Source: Eumeta japonica
Lineage: Eukaryota > Arthropoda > Insecta > Lepidoptera > Psychidae
Direction: 5' to 3'
Length of the DNA stretch: 64,000 nucleotides
Assembly: GCA_005406025.1 (NCBI GenBank)
Contig: BGZK01000294.1
Coordinates: 124,001-188,000 of the forward strand
How positions within the stretch are numbered: the first letter of the stretch is position 1; every line of letters begins with the position of its first letter. Both the position numbers and the translations under genes were made by a program. Below the pieces are notes generated by a model that ran no database searches, was not told where the DNA came from, and saw only the letters and a program-made list of their open reading frames with translations. Of this stretch, positions 34,525 through 45,701 are shown piece after piece.

Positions 34525-35420
34525 TTGTTTATTTATACAGGATGGAATCAATCATACATCTTTCTGCAAATATTCTTTATCTCCTTTTTTCAAACTTTGC
34601 CAAAGTAACTACAACAAAAATATATCACTGAAAATATAATATAGGCACAACCTTACTAAATGTTCGACAGTCTGCAAGCGCGAGCGCGGTCATCGGGCAG
34701 CGGCGGCACGTGATTTATTAGAATTCTGCCTCGCACTCCAGCTCTGCGATGCATTATTTTCAAAGAATCTATTTAGTCACCTATATATGACACGATGTTG
34801 TTAGTTATGTAAAGGTCACCGATAGTATTATTAAATTAGTCTGATTTTCCACATGTGTTCCACTCATCTCTAAAGAATGCAAACTATGGCAAATTGTAGA
34901 CTAAAGGAAATGCAGCATGAGATATAACTTACAGAGTCACAGGCAGCATGGCCTTAGAACTGCAGCAATGTCACGTCTGCAAACTTCCAAACAATAAATT
35001 ATGCTTGGTTTCAAAAATGTCAATACCTATCATAAATGTAACTTTAATAAAATACCTAACTTTCACACAAGTTCAATGAACACACGCGGCCGCGATAAGC
35101 TAGAGGGACGTGACGCAACATGACCACACACGCGGCAGTGCCCGTGCTTCACGCCTCAGCTGGCGAAACGCGCCGTGATGCTCGACTTTCAGCAAGATCG
35201 TAAGGTTGAAATTTCATTAATTTTTAGAATACATTCTAAGCTATTTTTTTCAGAAATGGCTACTTCAATGACTATAGTTTCTTTGGCAGTTGTTCTAAAA
35301 AAGAAGAAATATTTGCCGAAAGATGTTTGATCAATTCCACATGGTATAACATGAACACTTAAGATATGCACATTCTTTTTAAGTATTATCAGTAATTTTT
35401 CATCTCAAAAATATTTAAAA
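34525..35420. repeat. Dispersed ~0.9 kb repeat (family C), copy 2
   Basis: Aligns piecewise with 21235-22140: gatggaatcaatcatacatc; gcaagcgcgagcgcggtc; 'acgatgttgttagttatgta'; caataaattatgctt; aaaatacctaactttcacac; 'cattaatttttagaatacat'. The CpG-rich part at 35080-35180 is better preserved here. Confidence 0.7.
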
Positions 35421-35882
35421 TATAAATTGTTAAAAAAAATAAAACAATCATACATCATAAGTCGTAACAAAATTTTGAAAATAAAAAAATTGATCCGAGT
35501 TTATTAATTTTGAATATGGTAGGAAGAAATTAATCTCCCATTTTTAAAATGAAGATAACATGGTGCAACAGTTGAAATTTGAACTTAAACGTTTTTCAAG
35601 CAAGAACGATATAAATTAATATTGATTATTCAATTATATTTATACATATAAAGGTGAATATGGGGAATTTTAGAAGTGATTACTTATGTATTTGTAAATT
35701 GTGTAGATCCAACCAGACACTTCATTTTTTCAAGAAAAGTTGACATGTATTCAGATTTATTACGATTAATTTAAGAATATTGCTTACAACCAAACGTCAA
35801 AATACCGAGTACCAAACTTTAACTGATAATGGTAATAATAGGAAGAGTGATAAAAAGAATTATAAGAAAATAATTGTTGGAT

Positions 35883-36398
35883 TTAATCAATTGATTTAGT
35901 TCTAAAAACATTGTCAAGGTGATTTAAAAACATTCTTGGATCTGGTTTAGGAAATGGTCTTAATAATGTGAAATCTACATCATTTAAAGTGTTTTCTAAA
36001 CTATCACAGGTACAGTAGTACAAATGTCCATCAACCTGAAGTTGTTCAGCCAATTCTAGTTGATGATTATCCATAAGATCTTCATTAACAACGACTATTA
36101 AAGGTTTTTTTGCTTCTAACGTTTCTAACACACTACCAGCACCTGCGTGGCTTATTACCAGACTAGCATTATTAATGTCATCTTGAATTGAATCTTTGAA
36201 ACGATATATTTCTATCTTCACGCCATCTTTTTCACAAGTTGCTTGGTCTATATCACTATTGCCAATTTGGACGGTCAGCTCCTCGCATCCTAGTTTTTTT
36301 AATGTAAACAAAATTGAAGATGATAATACAGATTTACAGAGCCTATCAAATCGTGTAGTTCCAACTGTAACAAAACATTTTGTATATCTTTTGTTCAT
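35883..36398 (-). CDS. Alg13: UDP-GlcNAc transferase subunit Alg13
   Basis: Catalytic subunit that, bound to membrane-anchored Alg14, adds the second GlcNAc to dolichol-PP-GlcNAc on the cytosolic face of the ER (N-glycan assembly). Intronless, 171 aa, matching the short (GT28-only) form of the family; the C-terminal OTU/Tudor extension of long vertebrate ALG13 is absent. Visible hallmarks: N-terminal CFVTVGTTRFDRL (residues 8-20), the glycine-rich UDP-sugar loop SHAGAGSVLE (83-92), then PLIVVVNEDLMDNHQLELAE (99-118). Start: ATG at 36398, directly before the conserved beta strand. Tail-to-tail with eclair. A TTTATT (minus-strand AATAAA) at 35757-35762 is the likely poly(A) signal. Confidence 0.95.
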   Translation of the reverse strand: MNKRYTKCFVTVGTTRFDRLCKSVLSSSILFTLKKLGCEELTVQIGNSDIDQATCEKDGVKIEIYRFKDSIQDDINNASLVISHAGAGSVLETLEAKKPLIVVVNEDLMDNHQLELAEQLQVDGHLYYCTCDSLENTLNDVDFTLLRPFPKPDPRMFLNHLDNVFRTKSID

Positions 36399-36759
36399 AA
36401 TTGATACTAAACACCTAATAGACTATACGAAACTCTGAAATTGTACCCGAATCAGAACATTACAGAACCAGTGCTAAAAGTAGAAATGTCTAAGAATAAT
36501 ACAGAGCAGTGTTGCCAACTCCTTCATTGAGTAAAACTGTATATATGCTTGAAAAAAAACTAGAAAACTAAATATCAAATAAAAAAACAATAAATCTGCA
36601 TCTTTTTGTTATTTTGTAGTATTTAATGATAGTAATGTGATATTGTATTGTGTGAGGTGTTAATTCACGGAAATCTATAGTAGACGCTTGTTTGCAACAT
36701 GCATTAACATGTAGCATGCAACCCACCGCTGACCTTTGAATCTGCCTCTCCACTACGAA

Positions 36760-38380
36760 TCTCTATCCAAAGAATTGAATATTGATTCGAGAGGATTAGA
36801 AGAACACCTAAGCAAGTGTTAATTTTTTTATTATTATTATTAAACAGACATCGACCGAATGATTTATTTAATATGTCATCTACCGTTTATTAAATCAATT
36901 GACAATTACTTCCGGTCCGATAGTAGTAGATTTTACTGGAGCTGACTTAGTGTACGGACTACATAGCAAATAAAAGAGATAACTCCAGCATCTTAATAAA
37001 AAACTGTAGATTTCGAGGCCTAAAGACTGAGTGAATTTCCAAAAAACTGTAGATCTACAGTTAAAACTGTAGGGTTGGAATCACTGATACAGAGTAGCTT
37101 TTGCATAGATTATTAACAGCAAAACAACATTTCAAACCATCTATCGACTAAAATAACCATAGATTATAATAATATTAGGTCGGAAGAAAAGTTTTTTCGT
37201 ATTTTATAAGTAAAAAGTTACAGTAAAATTTCTTTGAGTATGCTGTTTGTATCTAGCTAGTTTTGACACCACTAGATTACATTAGAAAAAAAAAAATAAT
37301 GTCCAGCCATTTTTCTATTATTTTTTTTTTGACCAAAACAAGTAAATCTAACTCAAAAATTCGATACATTTTGAAGTTTTATAACAAAAAAAGGGAAAAA
37401 TGCAACACAAGCCGTTAAACAATTTTTTGTGATGCTTATGAAAGAAATGCTTAGATGAAAAATATACAACAAAATATAATGTTTAATAAGATGTGGGGGT
37501 TGAGGGATACTTAAAAATGTATCAACAAAGAATTATTTTCACTGAAATTATTTAAAAAAATACAAATTTCTTTACATATATAACATCTTTTTTAAAAGTT
37601 TTATCTAATAGAGGATACCAATTTATGTAAAAATTCTTAATTTCTTTTTTGTAATTTTTTTTTTTAGGGACTTTGAAGATTTTATCATGTACATGTTTTT
37701 TATACTGACTTAAATACATTTAGATGAATGTAAGTTACTTAAATTCATCATATACTTTTTTCTAACACCAAATGTTTGAGTTATGGTTGAAAAGAAGAAA
37801 AGTGCAGTACGTGGGCTTATGATACATAGTCTGGCATGCAATACTCATGTTTTACTTTGTCAGACTCTATGCCTTATTCTAAATATTCATCAACGTCATT
37901 ACTGATGAATAAATAGGGCTCTTAGTACGACTACACTAAACTTCTCTAAAATGTCCCTATATGCCATTGTTTAGCATGAACAATGAATCTTGATCTTACA
38001 TCCTAATAATAGTTTTGGTTTTTTTTTTTAACTATTTAAATATAAATCTGATGCCTATGTTAACAACAATTTGAGCTTAAATTATACGCCTTATATCTAT
38101 CACATATACTTGGTGTTCGAAAATAGGTCAGCTTTGAATTGTCACAGATAGTTCTCATTTAGTATAATACTTTTTTGTTATAATATTAAATGGAGGATAT
38201 TTTATGAATATATATACTATAGGAATGAATAAATGAATCCCGAATTTAATTCTGCATTCATGGTCACCCTACTTGGTGTGCATACAAATGTGATGCGATG
38301 TGACTTATCTGATTCGATATTACTTTGATATTTTTTTGTTTTTAATTAATGACAATTAAAAGTTAGTTATGTGATAGTAC
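36760..38380. other. Intergenic AT-rich DNA, little recognised
   Basis: Homopolymer-rich A/T sequence with no convincing coding exon. I searched here for the continuation of the orphan exon at 38385-38511 and found no clear second exon. Confidence 0.4.
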
Positions 38381-38384
38381 TTAC

Positions 38385-38511
38385 CATTACGTGAGAAGGT
38401 ATTCAATTTATAATCCTCCCAATTGCCAGGGACTTTTAAGCTCTTACAATTTTGGCTAAGTGCACAGCATAAACGTACTCGCCTGGGATGCATTACCGCG
38501 ACTTTCATCAT
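38385..38511 (-). CDS. Orphan first coding exon, unknown protein (possible mitochondrial presequence)
   Basis: On the minus strand an ATG-ATG start at 38511 opens 42 codons that run straight into a consensus donor (AATG|GTAAGT, GT at 38383-38384), ending in phase 1. The peptide begins MMKVAVMHPRRVRLCCALSQ and ends PGNWEDYKLNTFSRN; the basic, acid-free first 26 residues resemble a mitochondrial targeting sequence. Local base composition is GC-richer than the flanks. I do not recognise the protein and see no convincing next exon before Alg13, so this is either a real 5' exon with small or distant partners or a remnant. Confidence 0.4.
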
Positions 38512-38804
38512 AACACAAAATCATTCTCAGCTTCCTGAATTCAACAATTAAAACTAATAATTTAATTAAATAAAGTTAGGTCATTAAAATAGTATCAAAT
38601 AATCACTGTTGACAAACAAAATAAACGATTGACCGATGACCTATGTTGTCTCTATTCATTCAGAAATTTGTGTCCAACTGATTGACTTTTAAAAGTAACT
38701 TTACCTAAAGCTGTTCGGTTTAGTGGGAGCGGCCACGAAGAATAAATAACAGAAGACAACGAACAGGCGATTCTTAGTCTTTGCATCCTCAAAATCATAT
38801 ATGG

Positions 38805-39700
38805 TACATTTTTTAGGGTTCCGTGAGAATTACTGAGAGCCCCTTATAGTTTTACCGTTTTTAATAAAATTTAGTAAGGAGATAGCCAGAAACGAATGAA
38901 AGAATATACGATACGTTTTTGGGTTCCGTAAGAATTACTACGAAGCCTTAAAGTTTTACTAATTTAGATAAATTTTGGTAGGAAGTTAACTGGAAATCAA
39001 TAAAAGCATATACGATATATTTTGAGGGTTCCATGAGATTTACTGAGAACCCTTATAATTTTACCGATTTCAATAAAATTTAGTATGTATGTAGGGAGGT
39101 AGCTGGAGACAAATGAAAACATATACCATACATTTTAGGGCTCCATGAGAATCAGTAGGAACCTTTATAGTTTTACCATTTTAAATAAAATTTAATGGAG
39201 AGTTAGCTGGAAATCAATAAAAGCATATACGATACGTGTTAAGGGTTACTTCAGAATTACTAAAGAAACCTTATAATGTAACCGACTTCAAATAAAATTT
39301 AGTATGGAGGTAGCCGAAAACTAATGAGAGGATGTACGATACATTTTTTAAGGTTCCTTGAAATTATTTAAGAACCCATTTAATTTTACAGATTACATTA
39401 ATACTTTTTATAAAGATAACTGAAAATTAATATAAAGAGATACGATATACTTTTAGGGTTCTGCGAGAATGACTAAAAACCAATATAATTTAATCGATTT
39501 AAAAAAAGAATTCTACAAATATATTGAACGAGTAATGAAAGGATTCGAAGAAGAGTAACTTATGATTCTGTGGTCGAGTTTTGTGATCTTAATAAACACC
39601 ATTATAATTTGAGTAATTTCAACGAAATTTAGCATGTAATAGCTTAAGCCAAGAAAAATAATGCAGCCTAGATTATTTTTACGGTTCTACAATTAAATGT
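38805..39700 (+). repeat. Degenerate tandem array, ~107-bp period, 8-9 copies
   Basis: Each unit begins with gggttccgtgagaattactg or a variant (starts near 38815, 38922, 39025, 39137, 39240, 39350, 39453, 39562) and contains 'ttataattttaccgatttca', 'ataaaatttagta' and 'atatacgatacatttt'. Copies decay to the right. The unit resembles the 'gggttccgt' dispersed lepidopteran motif, here turned into a local array. Confidence 0.85.
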
Positions 39701-40249
39701 TCAATGAAATTTACAAAAAAATATTATAATTCGACCAATTTCGCTAGAATATTCGGTTCTTTTTTTATATCAAGATATCAAAATATCAAGAATATTATAA
39801 TTCAGCTAATTTATAAAATAAAACGAGACTAGAATGAATAGAGAGTGAAGGTGTGACCGAAGTCACACCATCACTGTGATGGTGTAATCACATCAACGCG
39901 GTACGAGAGCGAGCGTGAGCGCGGAAGCAGTGATGTGATAGCTACTACTAAAATAAATTTTATCGAGAGGGCGGAGCCATCCACAAACGTTCAAAGCAAT
40001 AAAAAGTATATTTGTAATATTTTCATGATTAAATAACTGACCCGATTTATGACATTTTGCAAATAGATAGTTTGCGTCCTGAAAATAGGTTTGTATCACT
40101 TTTTATTACAGGAAATTGCATCATAAAATACTTTTTTTTTTTTAAACAAAAAATAAGCCCACGTAAAAGGAATTATCAGAACAAATGAGAGAAACTTAGG
40201 CCTTGCGGGTAACCTGCAGACAGTAATTTAAATAGTACCATATGTTCCA

Positions 40250-41090
40250 TTACAAAATATGTCTTAGTGTTTTATTTAGATAGTGCTATGTGTTAGATGC
40301 CAAATTTTATATCAACATTTTATTTAAATAGTGCCATCTGATAGGCGCCAAAATTGATATCAGTATTTCATTTAAATGGTGCCATCTGTTAGGTGCCAAA
40401 ATTGATGTCAGTGTTTGATTTTAATTATCCCGTTGTTAGTACGCAAAGTATATTTCAGTATGTATTTAAATAGTGCCATCTGTTTGATGCCAAAATTTTA
40501 ATCTTTCTCAGTATTTCATTTAAATAGTGCCATCTGTCAGATGATAAAAATTTTGTCAGTATTTTATTTAAATAGTGTCCTCTGTTAAGCGCCAAAATTG
40601 AGGTCAGTGTTTTATTTAAATAGTGCCATCTGTTACATGATAAAATTTATTTCAGTATTTTATTTAAATAGTGTCATCTGTTTGGTACCAAAATTTATCT
40701 CTGAGTTTTATTTAAGTAGTGCCATCTATTAGATTTTAAAATTTATCTTAATGTTTTAGTTAAATAGTGCCATCTGTTAGATGGTAAAATTTTTGTCAGT
40801 ATTTTATGGAAATAGTGTCCTCTGTTAAGCGCCAAAATTGAGGTCAGTGTTTTATTTAAATACTGCCATCTGTTACATGACAAAATTTATTTCAGTATTT
40901 TATTTAAATAGTGTCATCTGTTTGGTACCAAAATTTATCTCTGAGTTTTATTTAAGTAGTGCCATCTATTAGATTTTAAAATTAATCTTAATGTTTTATT
41001 TAAATACTGCCATCTGTTACATGATAAAATTTATTTCAGTATTTTATTTAAATTGTGCCATCTGTTTGGTACCAAAATTTATCTTCATTT
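40250..41090 (+). repeat. Minisatellite, ~48-bp period with 5-unit higher-order repeat
   Basis: About 17-18 units built on 'tttaaatagtgccatctgtt', a variable 'agatgccaaaatt' and 'atcagtatttta'. From 40565 a block of five distinguishable units (markers gtgtcctctg, ctgttacatga, tttggtaccaa, ctattagatttt, gtgccatctg) repeats about 240 bases later at 40804, and its second to fourth units continue to 41090. No ORF. Confidence 0.92.
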
Positions 41091-41139
41091 TTCAAAAGTC
41101 GTTTTTATCAAATATATAATAATATTTTTTTTAATTGTG

Positions 41140-41240
41140 TAAAATAAAAAAAAATATGAGCCATATTTGCCGCCCCTAAAATCTACCGCTCTAGGCTCCA
41201 GCCTATACAACCTGCTGGTAAATCTGCCACCGCGGTTAAG
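41140..41240. repeat. Fragment of a 'cgcccctaaaatctaccgct' element
   Basis: A short GC-richer piece (tttgccgcccctaaaatcta; gctctaggctccagcctata; aaatctgccaccgcgg) that looks like the end of a hAT-type element. No partner end found, so the class is uncertain. Confidence 0.3.
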
Positions 41241-41254
41241 CTCTTAGACCATTT

Positions 41255-42255
41255 CAATTAGTAGTATACATAAATGATCTACCACACCTTGTTAAAGATA
41301 GTGATGGGATTATATTGTTTGCTCATAATACTTCTTTACTTTTTAAGGTTGATAGGCATCAACCAGATTTGACGAAATATCTGTAAACAATACCATCTCT
41401 GGAATAGTTGGATGATCGTGGATACGACCTCATTTCTTGGTCTCACTTTTGATACTAAGTTACCTTGGAATTCTCATATTACTATATTAGCAAAAATGCT
41501 TGGGTTTGCGGCATATGCAGTTAAAAGAATTTGGCGACCTACAAATGAAAGAACCGCGAGAACAGTTTATTTCAGTTTTTTCATAGTCTCATGACCTTTG
41601 GAATGTTGTTGTAAGGTCACGCAGACGATATTAATATAATTTTCGTGCTGCGGAAGCAACTTATTTGTGCTATTTATAATTTGAGACCAATGGCATCTCT
41701 CACATAAAAATTTAGGGAAATTAAAAATTTAATTTTACCATCACAATACATATATGTCAAGAGAAATATCGTTCCAAAAATGAGCAACATATTTAACATT
41801 AATACTAGACATAAGAATGACCTTACTGCTTATAAAATCCGACTCAGTGAAATTAACAAATCATTTAAGGAGCATTGTGTTCGTGTTTATAATAAAATCG
41901 CAGCTGAAAATCAAATTTGCCATTTTATGAATTTAAACATTTTGTTAAAAGAAAGTTACATGGAAAGGGCTATTATACCATGTCTGAATATGTTAATGAA
42001 AAAAAACCATGGGATTGAACTGCTCGGCTATCAGGTTGTTTCATGATTTATTACTATGTTTTGTATAAAATTACTAATTATTCAATATTTTGTATCAATG
42101 CGTAAAAAAGAGCAAACCTTGAGTTTCTTGCTCATTTTTCTCAGGGTGAATCAGCATTTGGAATGGGTAATAATTTTAATGTCGGCAAGAATTAATTATA
42201 ATTCACGTATTTCAATTGTAATTCTATTACTCACGAAATATAGATTTATAATTTG
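41255..42255 (+). mobile_element. Jockey-type LINE, 3' third, catalytically dead
   Basis: Starts at [11 protein letters not shown] (about 41269), passes the reverse-transcriptase active site, where FADD is mutated to FAHN (tttgctcataat, about 41328), then encodes [22 protein letters not shown] and the C-terminal segment, ending in the 3' tail 'tttataatttgatttgaatt'. A clean paralogue of the interrupted copy at 17170-20515. Confidence 0.85.
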
Positions 42256-42599
42256 ATTTGAATTTGAACGTAAAATGTTGCCAGATACTTCAATTGGTAT
42301 TTGGTGATGAAGCTCGTATCCGCTCGTACTTTCTGTCCTAGATCTGTGTAGTCCAGGTTTAGTAAATTCAGACGTGGACATTATTACATCTTCAACAATT
42401 TACTTAAAGATAACTGCAGTTATCGAAACTAATACTGGCACTGTAGGACAATTAATTGAAGCTGATAAAAAATCACTTGTTAGTAAATTTGTACTGCATC
42501 AAGTATTGGTATAAGCCAAGTGCAAAAGACTACATCTTTACACTGCACTTACTTTTTGATTTAACGGATGACAAGAAACATTGTACATAGAATGATATC

Positions 42600-43400
42600 G
42601 GAAAATAATAAAAAAAATAGGTTAACGCTGTAGGCCAACCCTGAAACTTCCCGCTATTTTCGAGTTCAAAACACTCGAAAATATACGGGATTTGACGCGA
42701 TTTTTTGAGAAAAAAAACGGTTTGTTTCGATTTCTTTCGACAACGATTTCTCACAAACGAATCAATCGATTTTGACCCTGTTTGCGGCAATCGACGTTGT
42801 TTTTACAGGGTCAAGAGCTGGTTAAAATTTGAAAAAGATCGGTCAAGCCGTTTTGTAGTTATTCCAAAAACTGTTTTTCGATTTCTTTCGACAACGATTT
42901 CTCACAAACGATTCAACCGATTTTGACCCAGTTTGCGGCAATCGACGTGTTTTAATAGGTTAAGAGCTGATTGGATTGTGGAATTAATCGGTCAAGCCAT
43001 TTTAAAGTTATTTTGAAAAACACTTTAAAAAAAAAATTTTCTTAGCTTTTTGAAAATGTCTCAAAATCTACCGGTCCAAATCGACCTAAACTTTTAGGAA
43101 ATCTAAGTTTGGTGAAACTCTTTGGAACGCCGTTTAGTGGGCTTGAGTCGATCGAGTCGTTTAAAAGTTATAAGAGGTTTACATACATCCACACATCCAC
43201 ACTCATACACACACACACACACACACTCACACACACACACACACACGAATCCACACAGTCATAAGGACATCATCTCAGGGATGATCAGGGAAGCTTCCTA
43301 GACCCTCAGAACGTCGAGATCTGATGAGAACTCGATTTTTGCAAAATGGGGTGAAACCGATAACTTCCTGATTTGAAGATTTGCCAATATAAGTTAAAAA
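42600..43400 (+). repeat. Arthropod-type interspersed repeat with internal 151-bp duplication and (CA)n
   Basis: Begins near 'accctgaaacttcccgctat'. Two tandem ~151-base units follow (tttctttcgacaacgatttc at 42731 and 42882), each with 'tcaaccgattttgacccagt' and 'tgcggcaatcgacg'. Then comes a CA microsatellite (43198-43247) and a 'caaaatggggtgaaaccgat' end. Related fragments occur inside the hAT element at 23704-24389. Class unknown, no coding capacity. Confidence 0.7.
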
Positions 43401-43439
43401 AATTGAAGCATTGGTAATAAAAAGGGGTTATTTCTCTTT

Positions 43440-43860
43440 CTGTAAAATCTAGACATTACACTAAAGTATCGCTAGAAGATCAAAGAACAGTAACTGCAAA
43501 GTGGTATGCGAGTATGTGCTTGCCCAAAGTGCTTGAAAAAGTTTGCGCGAAATGTCTTCGTAGCAAAACGTCCTTTACCAAGACAGCGATTTCTACATCC
43601 GCTAAGATATGGAATGATTTTTTGAAGGCCTCAAATGTAGAACCAATAATACGTTCGCCATGGAGTTCGGACTTTGCACCTTATAATTTTTTTATTTCTG
43701 AAAATTACAGATAAGCATAGAGTTATACGATTTTCAAACCCTGAAGTGGCGATAAATGCATTCTAAGAGACCATCGAAGACGTTCCTAAGGAAGCCTGGA
43801 TCAACTGATTTAAACTCAACTGAACAAAGTTTTAAAGAATGAGGGTACTTCAGAGGGTGT
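43440..43860 (+). mobile_element. mariner transposase fragment, C-terminal part
   Basis: Translation gives WYASMCLPKVLEKV, STSAKIWNDFL and SPWSSDFAPYNFFI (the family's SPDLAP-Y/C-DFF catalytic-Asp region), then in other frames EDVPKEAW. Stops interrupt it. It covers the part missing from 33765-34345, but nothing links the two physically. Confidence 0.75.
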
Positions 43861-44059
43861 GCACCTGAACAAAGCATGTCTGGCTTTGTGCAAGGGCATG
43901 TAGGCACGCACACTTGAAGTCCTCGAGCTGCTGTCTGTTCCAGTCATTACTTCTTCGAGCGATGGTAGTATCCTTCTACTCTATCCTTCCCATCCCAAAA
44001 TATCAAAATCCTTTTGACCTCCTACCCTTGCTACTCTCTATCTCTCATATTCCCTTTAA

Positions 44060-44890
44060 AACTCACAAAATTTAATGCAGTCTACAGGAGATGGTAAATA
44101 AAATAAATGATTCTGTGAAAAAAAGGGGTATGAAAGTAAATGTCGGTAAGATTAAGGTAAAAGTTTGAAAGGGGTGAAAGCACGATTGAATGCGATATAT
44201 TTATAGAAGGTGAGAAAGTCGAACAAGTGAAAGAGTTTGTATACCTGGGTAGTCTGTTTACAAATGATGGTAACATGACAGAGAAGTCGAAAGGAGAGTG
44301 AATGCGGGAAAGAAAATGAATGGGAAGTTGCTCGCGATTATGAATAGTAAAAGCGTTTGACGACAAGCGCGCTTAGCTATCAATAATGGGGTCCTGATCC
44401 CCTATGTATGGTAGTGAAAGCTATGTATGGTAGAAGAAAAATGAAAATAGGATCAACGGAGTAGAGATGTGATTGCTGCGTAGCATGTGTGAAGTGTCTC
44501 GGAAAGATAGATGTAGAAACAATGATGTTAGAGAACGGTGTGAGTTATAGGAAAATATAGTGACTAAAATAGAAAGAAGTACGTTGCGGTGGTTTAGCCA
44601 TCTGGGAAGGATGAATGAAAATAGACTGACAAAGCAAATCTATGGAGCGAATGTGTGTGATGGAAAGGTCGGCAAGAATCAACTTATAAAATCCTATGCA
44701 GACCATATTAGTGGTATTATTAAAAAAGGGTCGAATTTCAAGCACCCGAAACCGATGAGCTTCTATGAAAAGTTTTATGGATGTCAGTGAGGCAAAAGAG
44801 ATATGCGAAGATTGTACCTTGTGGAAATCAATTGTCTCTTGTGAAAAATAGGCGTGAGTGTGTATTATTATTATTGTTAAATAATGTAAA
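44060..44890 (+). mobile_element. RTE-type LINE, 3' third, frameshifted
   Basis: Broken frames encode a GMKVNVGKIK-like segment, VKEFVYLGSLFTNDGN (about 44227-44275) and TLRWFSHLGRMNENRLTKQI (44584-44643), with a NVCDGKVGKN stretch after it. It ends in a TTATTATTATTGTTA tail at 44866-44880, the 3' microsatellite usual for RTE elements. Best-preserved copy of four. Confidence 0.85.
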
Positions 44891-45349
44891 AAAGTTTGTA
44901 AATATTAAAGGATAACAATAAATATTTCTTAAATGTAATATGTGGTCTTGTTAATGAGAATCTAGAAATATTTAGTATTGCTCGCGTAGCTGATGACGTC
45001 CATCGATGTGAGGAGCTTAGTCAGTGCTATATCATCAGTTCTACATTACAATACGTTTTTTGATGCACATAATTTGGTTAAGAATCTAAGTAAAATCTTA
45101 TAGCAATTCATGAAATTACTTATACTTGAAGAGTTTTAGTCGTGGTCCTTGGTATTTATAATCAGTTCCATTTCATCAAACTGAGAGCAAATGCAAATCT
45201 ATAGAAGTAAAGGAAATCTATTAAACAGTCCAAATTGCCATATGTATGCATACAATATTTGAGGAGTTCTGTCGATTCTTTATGGATTCAACCATTATAT
45301 CTTTGTTTTGACAATAAAGAGACTAACCTAAAAGTGAATTTTTTAAATA

Positions 45350-45480
45350 ATTAAATCAAATCAAACCGCTCGCTGCGTGCCTCTATGAGCAAGTTAAGCA
45401 GTCGGTTGCGGGTGTTATATCGGTGCCTCAACTCGTACTAGGCCAGTGTGGTAGACTTAAGGTATAAGCCCCCAGTCTAA
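45350..45480 (+). repeat. Fragment of a lepidopteran 'actaggccagtgtggtagac' repeat
   Basis: Contains aaatcaaatcaaaccgctcg, then actcgtactaggccagtgtg and gtagacttaaggtataagcc, which I recognise from memory as a common lepidopteran repeat end. No boundaries resolved. Confidence 0.4.
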
Positions 45481-45511
45481 AATGAGTACGAAAGTTATAT
45501 ATAAACATATA

Positions 45512-45701
45512 CAGGGACGTGCACAGAGATTCAGACAGGTATGCAAAGTTAAAAAAACTTATCACTGTGAGCATTCTTTCGGTTATGCAAGTTATAAAGA
45601 TACTTACCGTCGCGACGACGGGCCACCGATCGTAGCTATATTGAAACTAGCAAGTTTTTTTAGCTTTGCATACCTTGCTTGAATCTATGTGCACGTCCCT
45701 G
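45512..45701. mobile_element. MITE with 50-base inverted ends CAGGGACGTGCACA, hAT-like
   Basis: Arms 45512-45560 and 45652-45701 are inverted copies (cagggacgtgcaca ... gtatgcaaagttaaaaaaac). The total is 190 bp. The flanks AACATATA and TATATATA match in 6 of 8 positions, a plausible decayed hAT target duplication, though the right side is a TA microsatellite. The CAGGG ends fit hAT. Confidence 0.8.

Noticed and set aside
36880..36990. Second exon for the orphan exon at 38385-38511
   Set aside because: A frame of about 20 codons can be joined in phase (DAGVISFICYVV...) after an AAG acceptor, but the acceptor is weak, the peptide is very short and no homology is known.
40250..41090. CRISPR-like array
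   Set aside because: Units are contiguous variants of one 48-bp sequence without unrelated spacers, and the genome is eukaryotic. It is a minisatellite.
44082..44366. 94-codon ORF on the minus strand
   Set aside because: Antisense shadow of the RTE LINE coding strand.
45482..45682. 66-codon ORF
   Set aside because: Runs through both arms of the 190-bp inverted-repeat element; a by-product of it.
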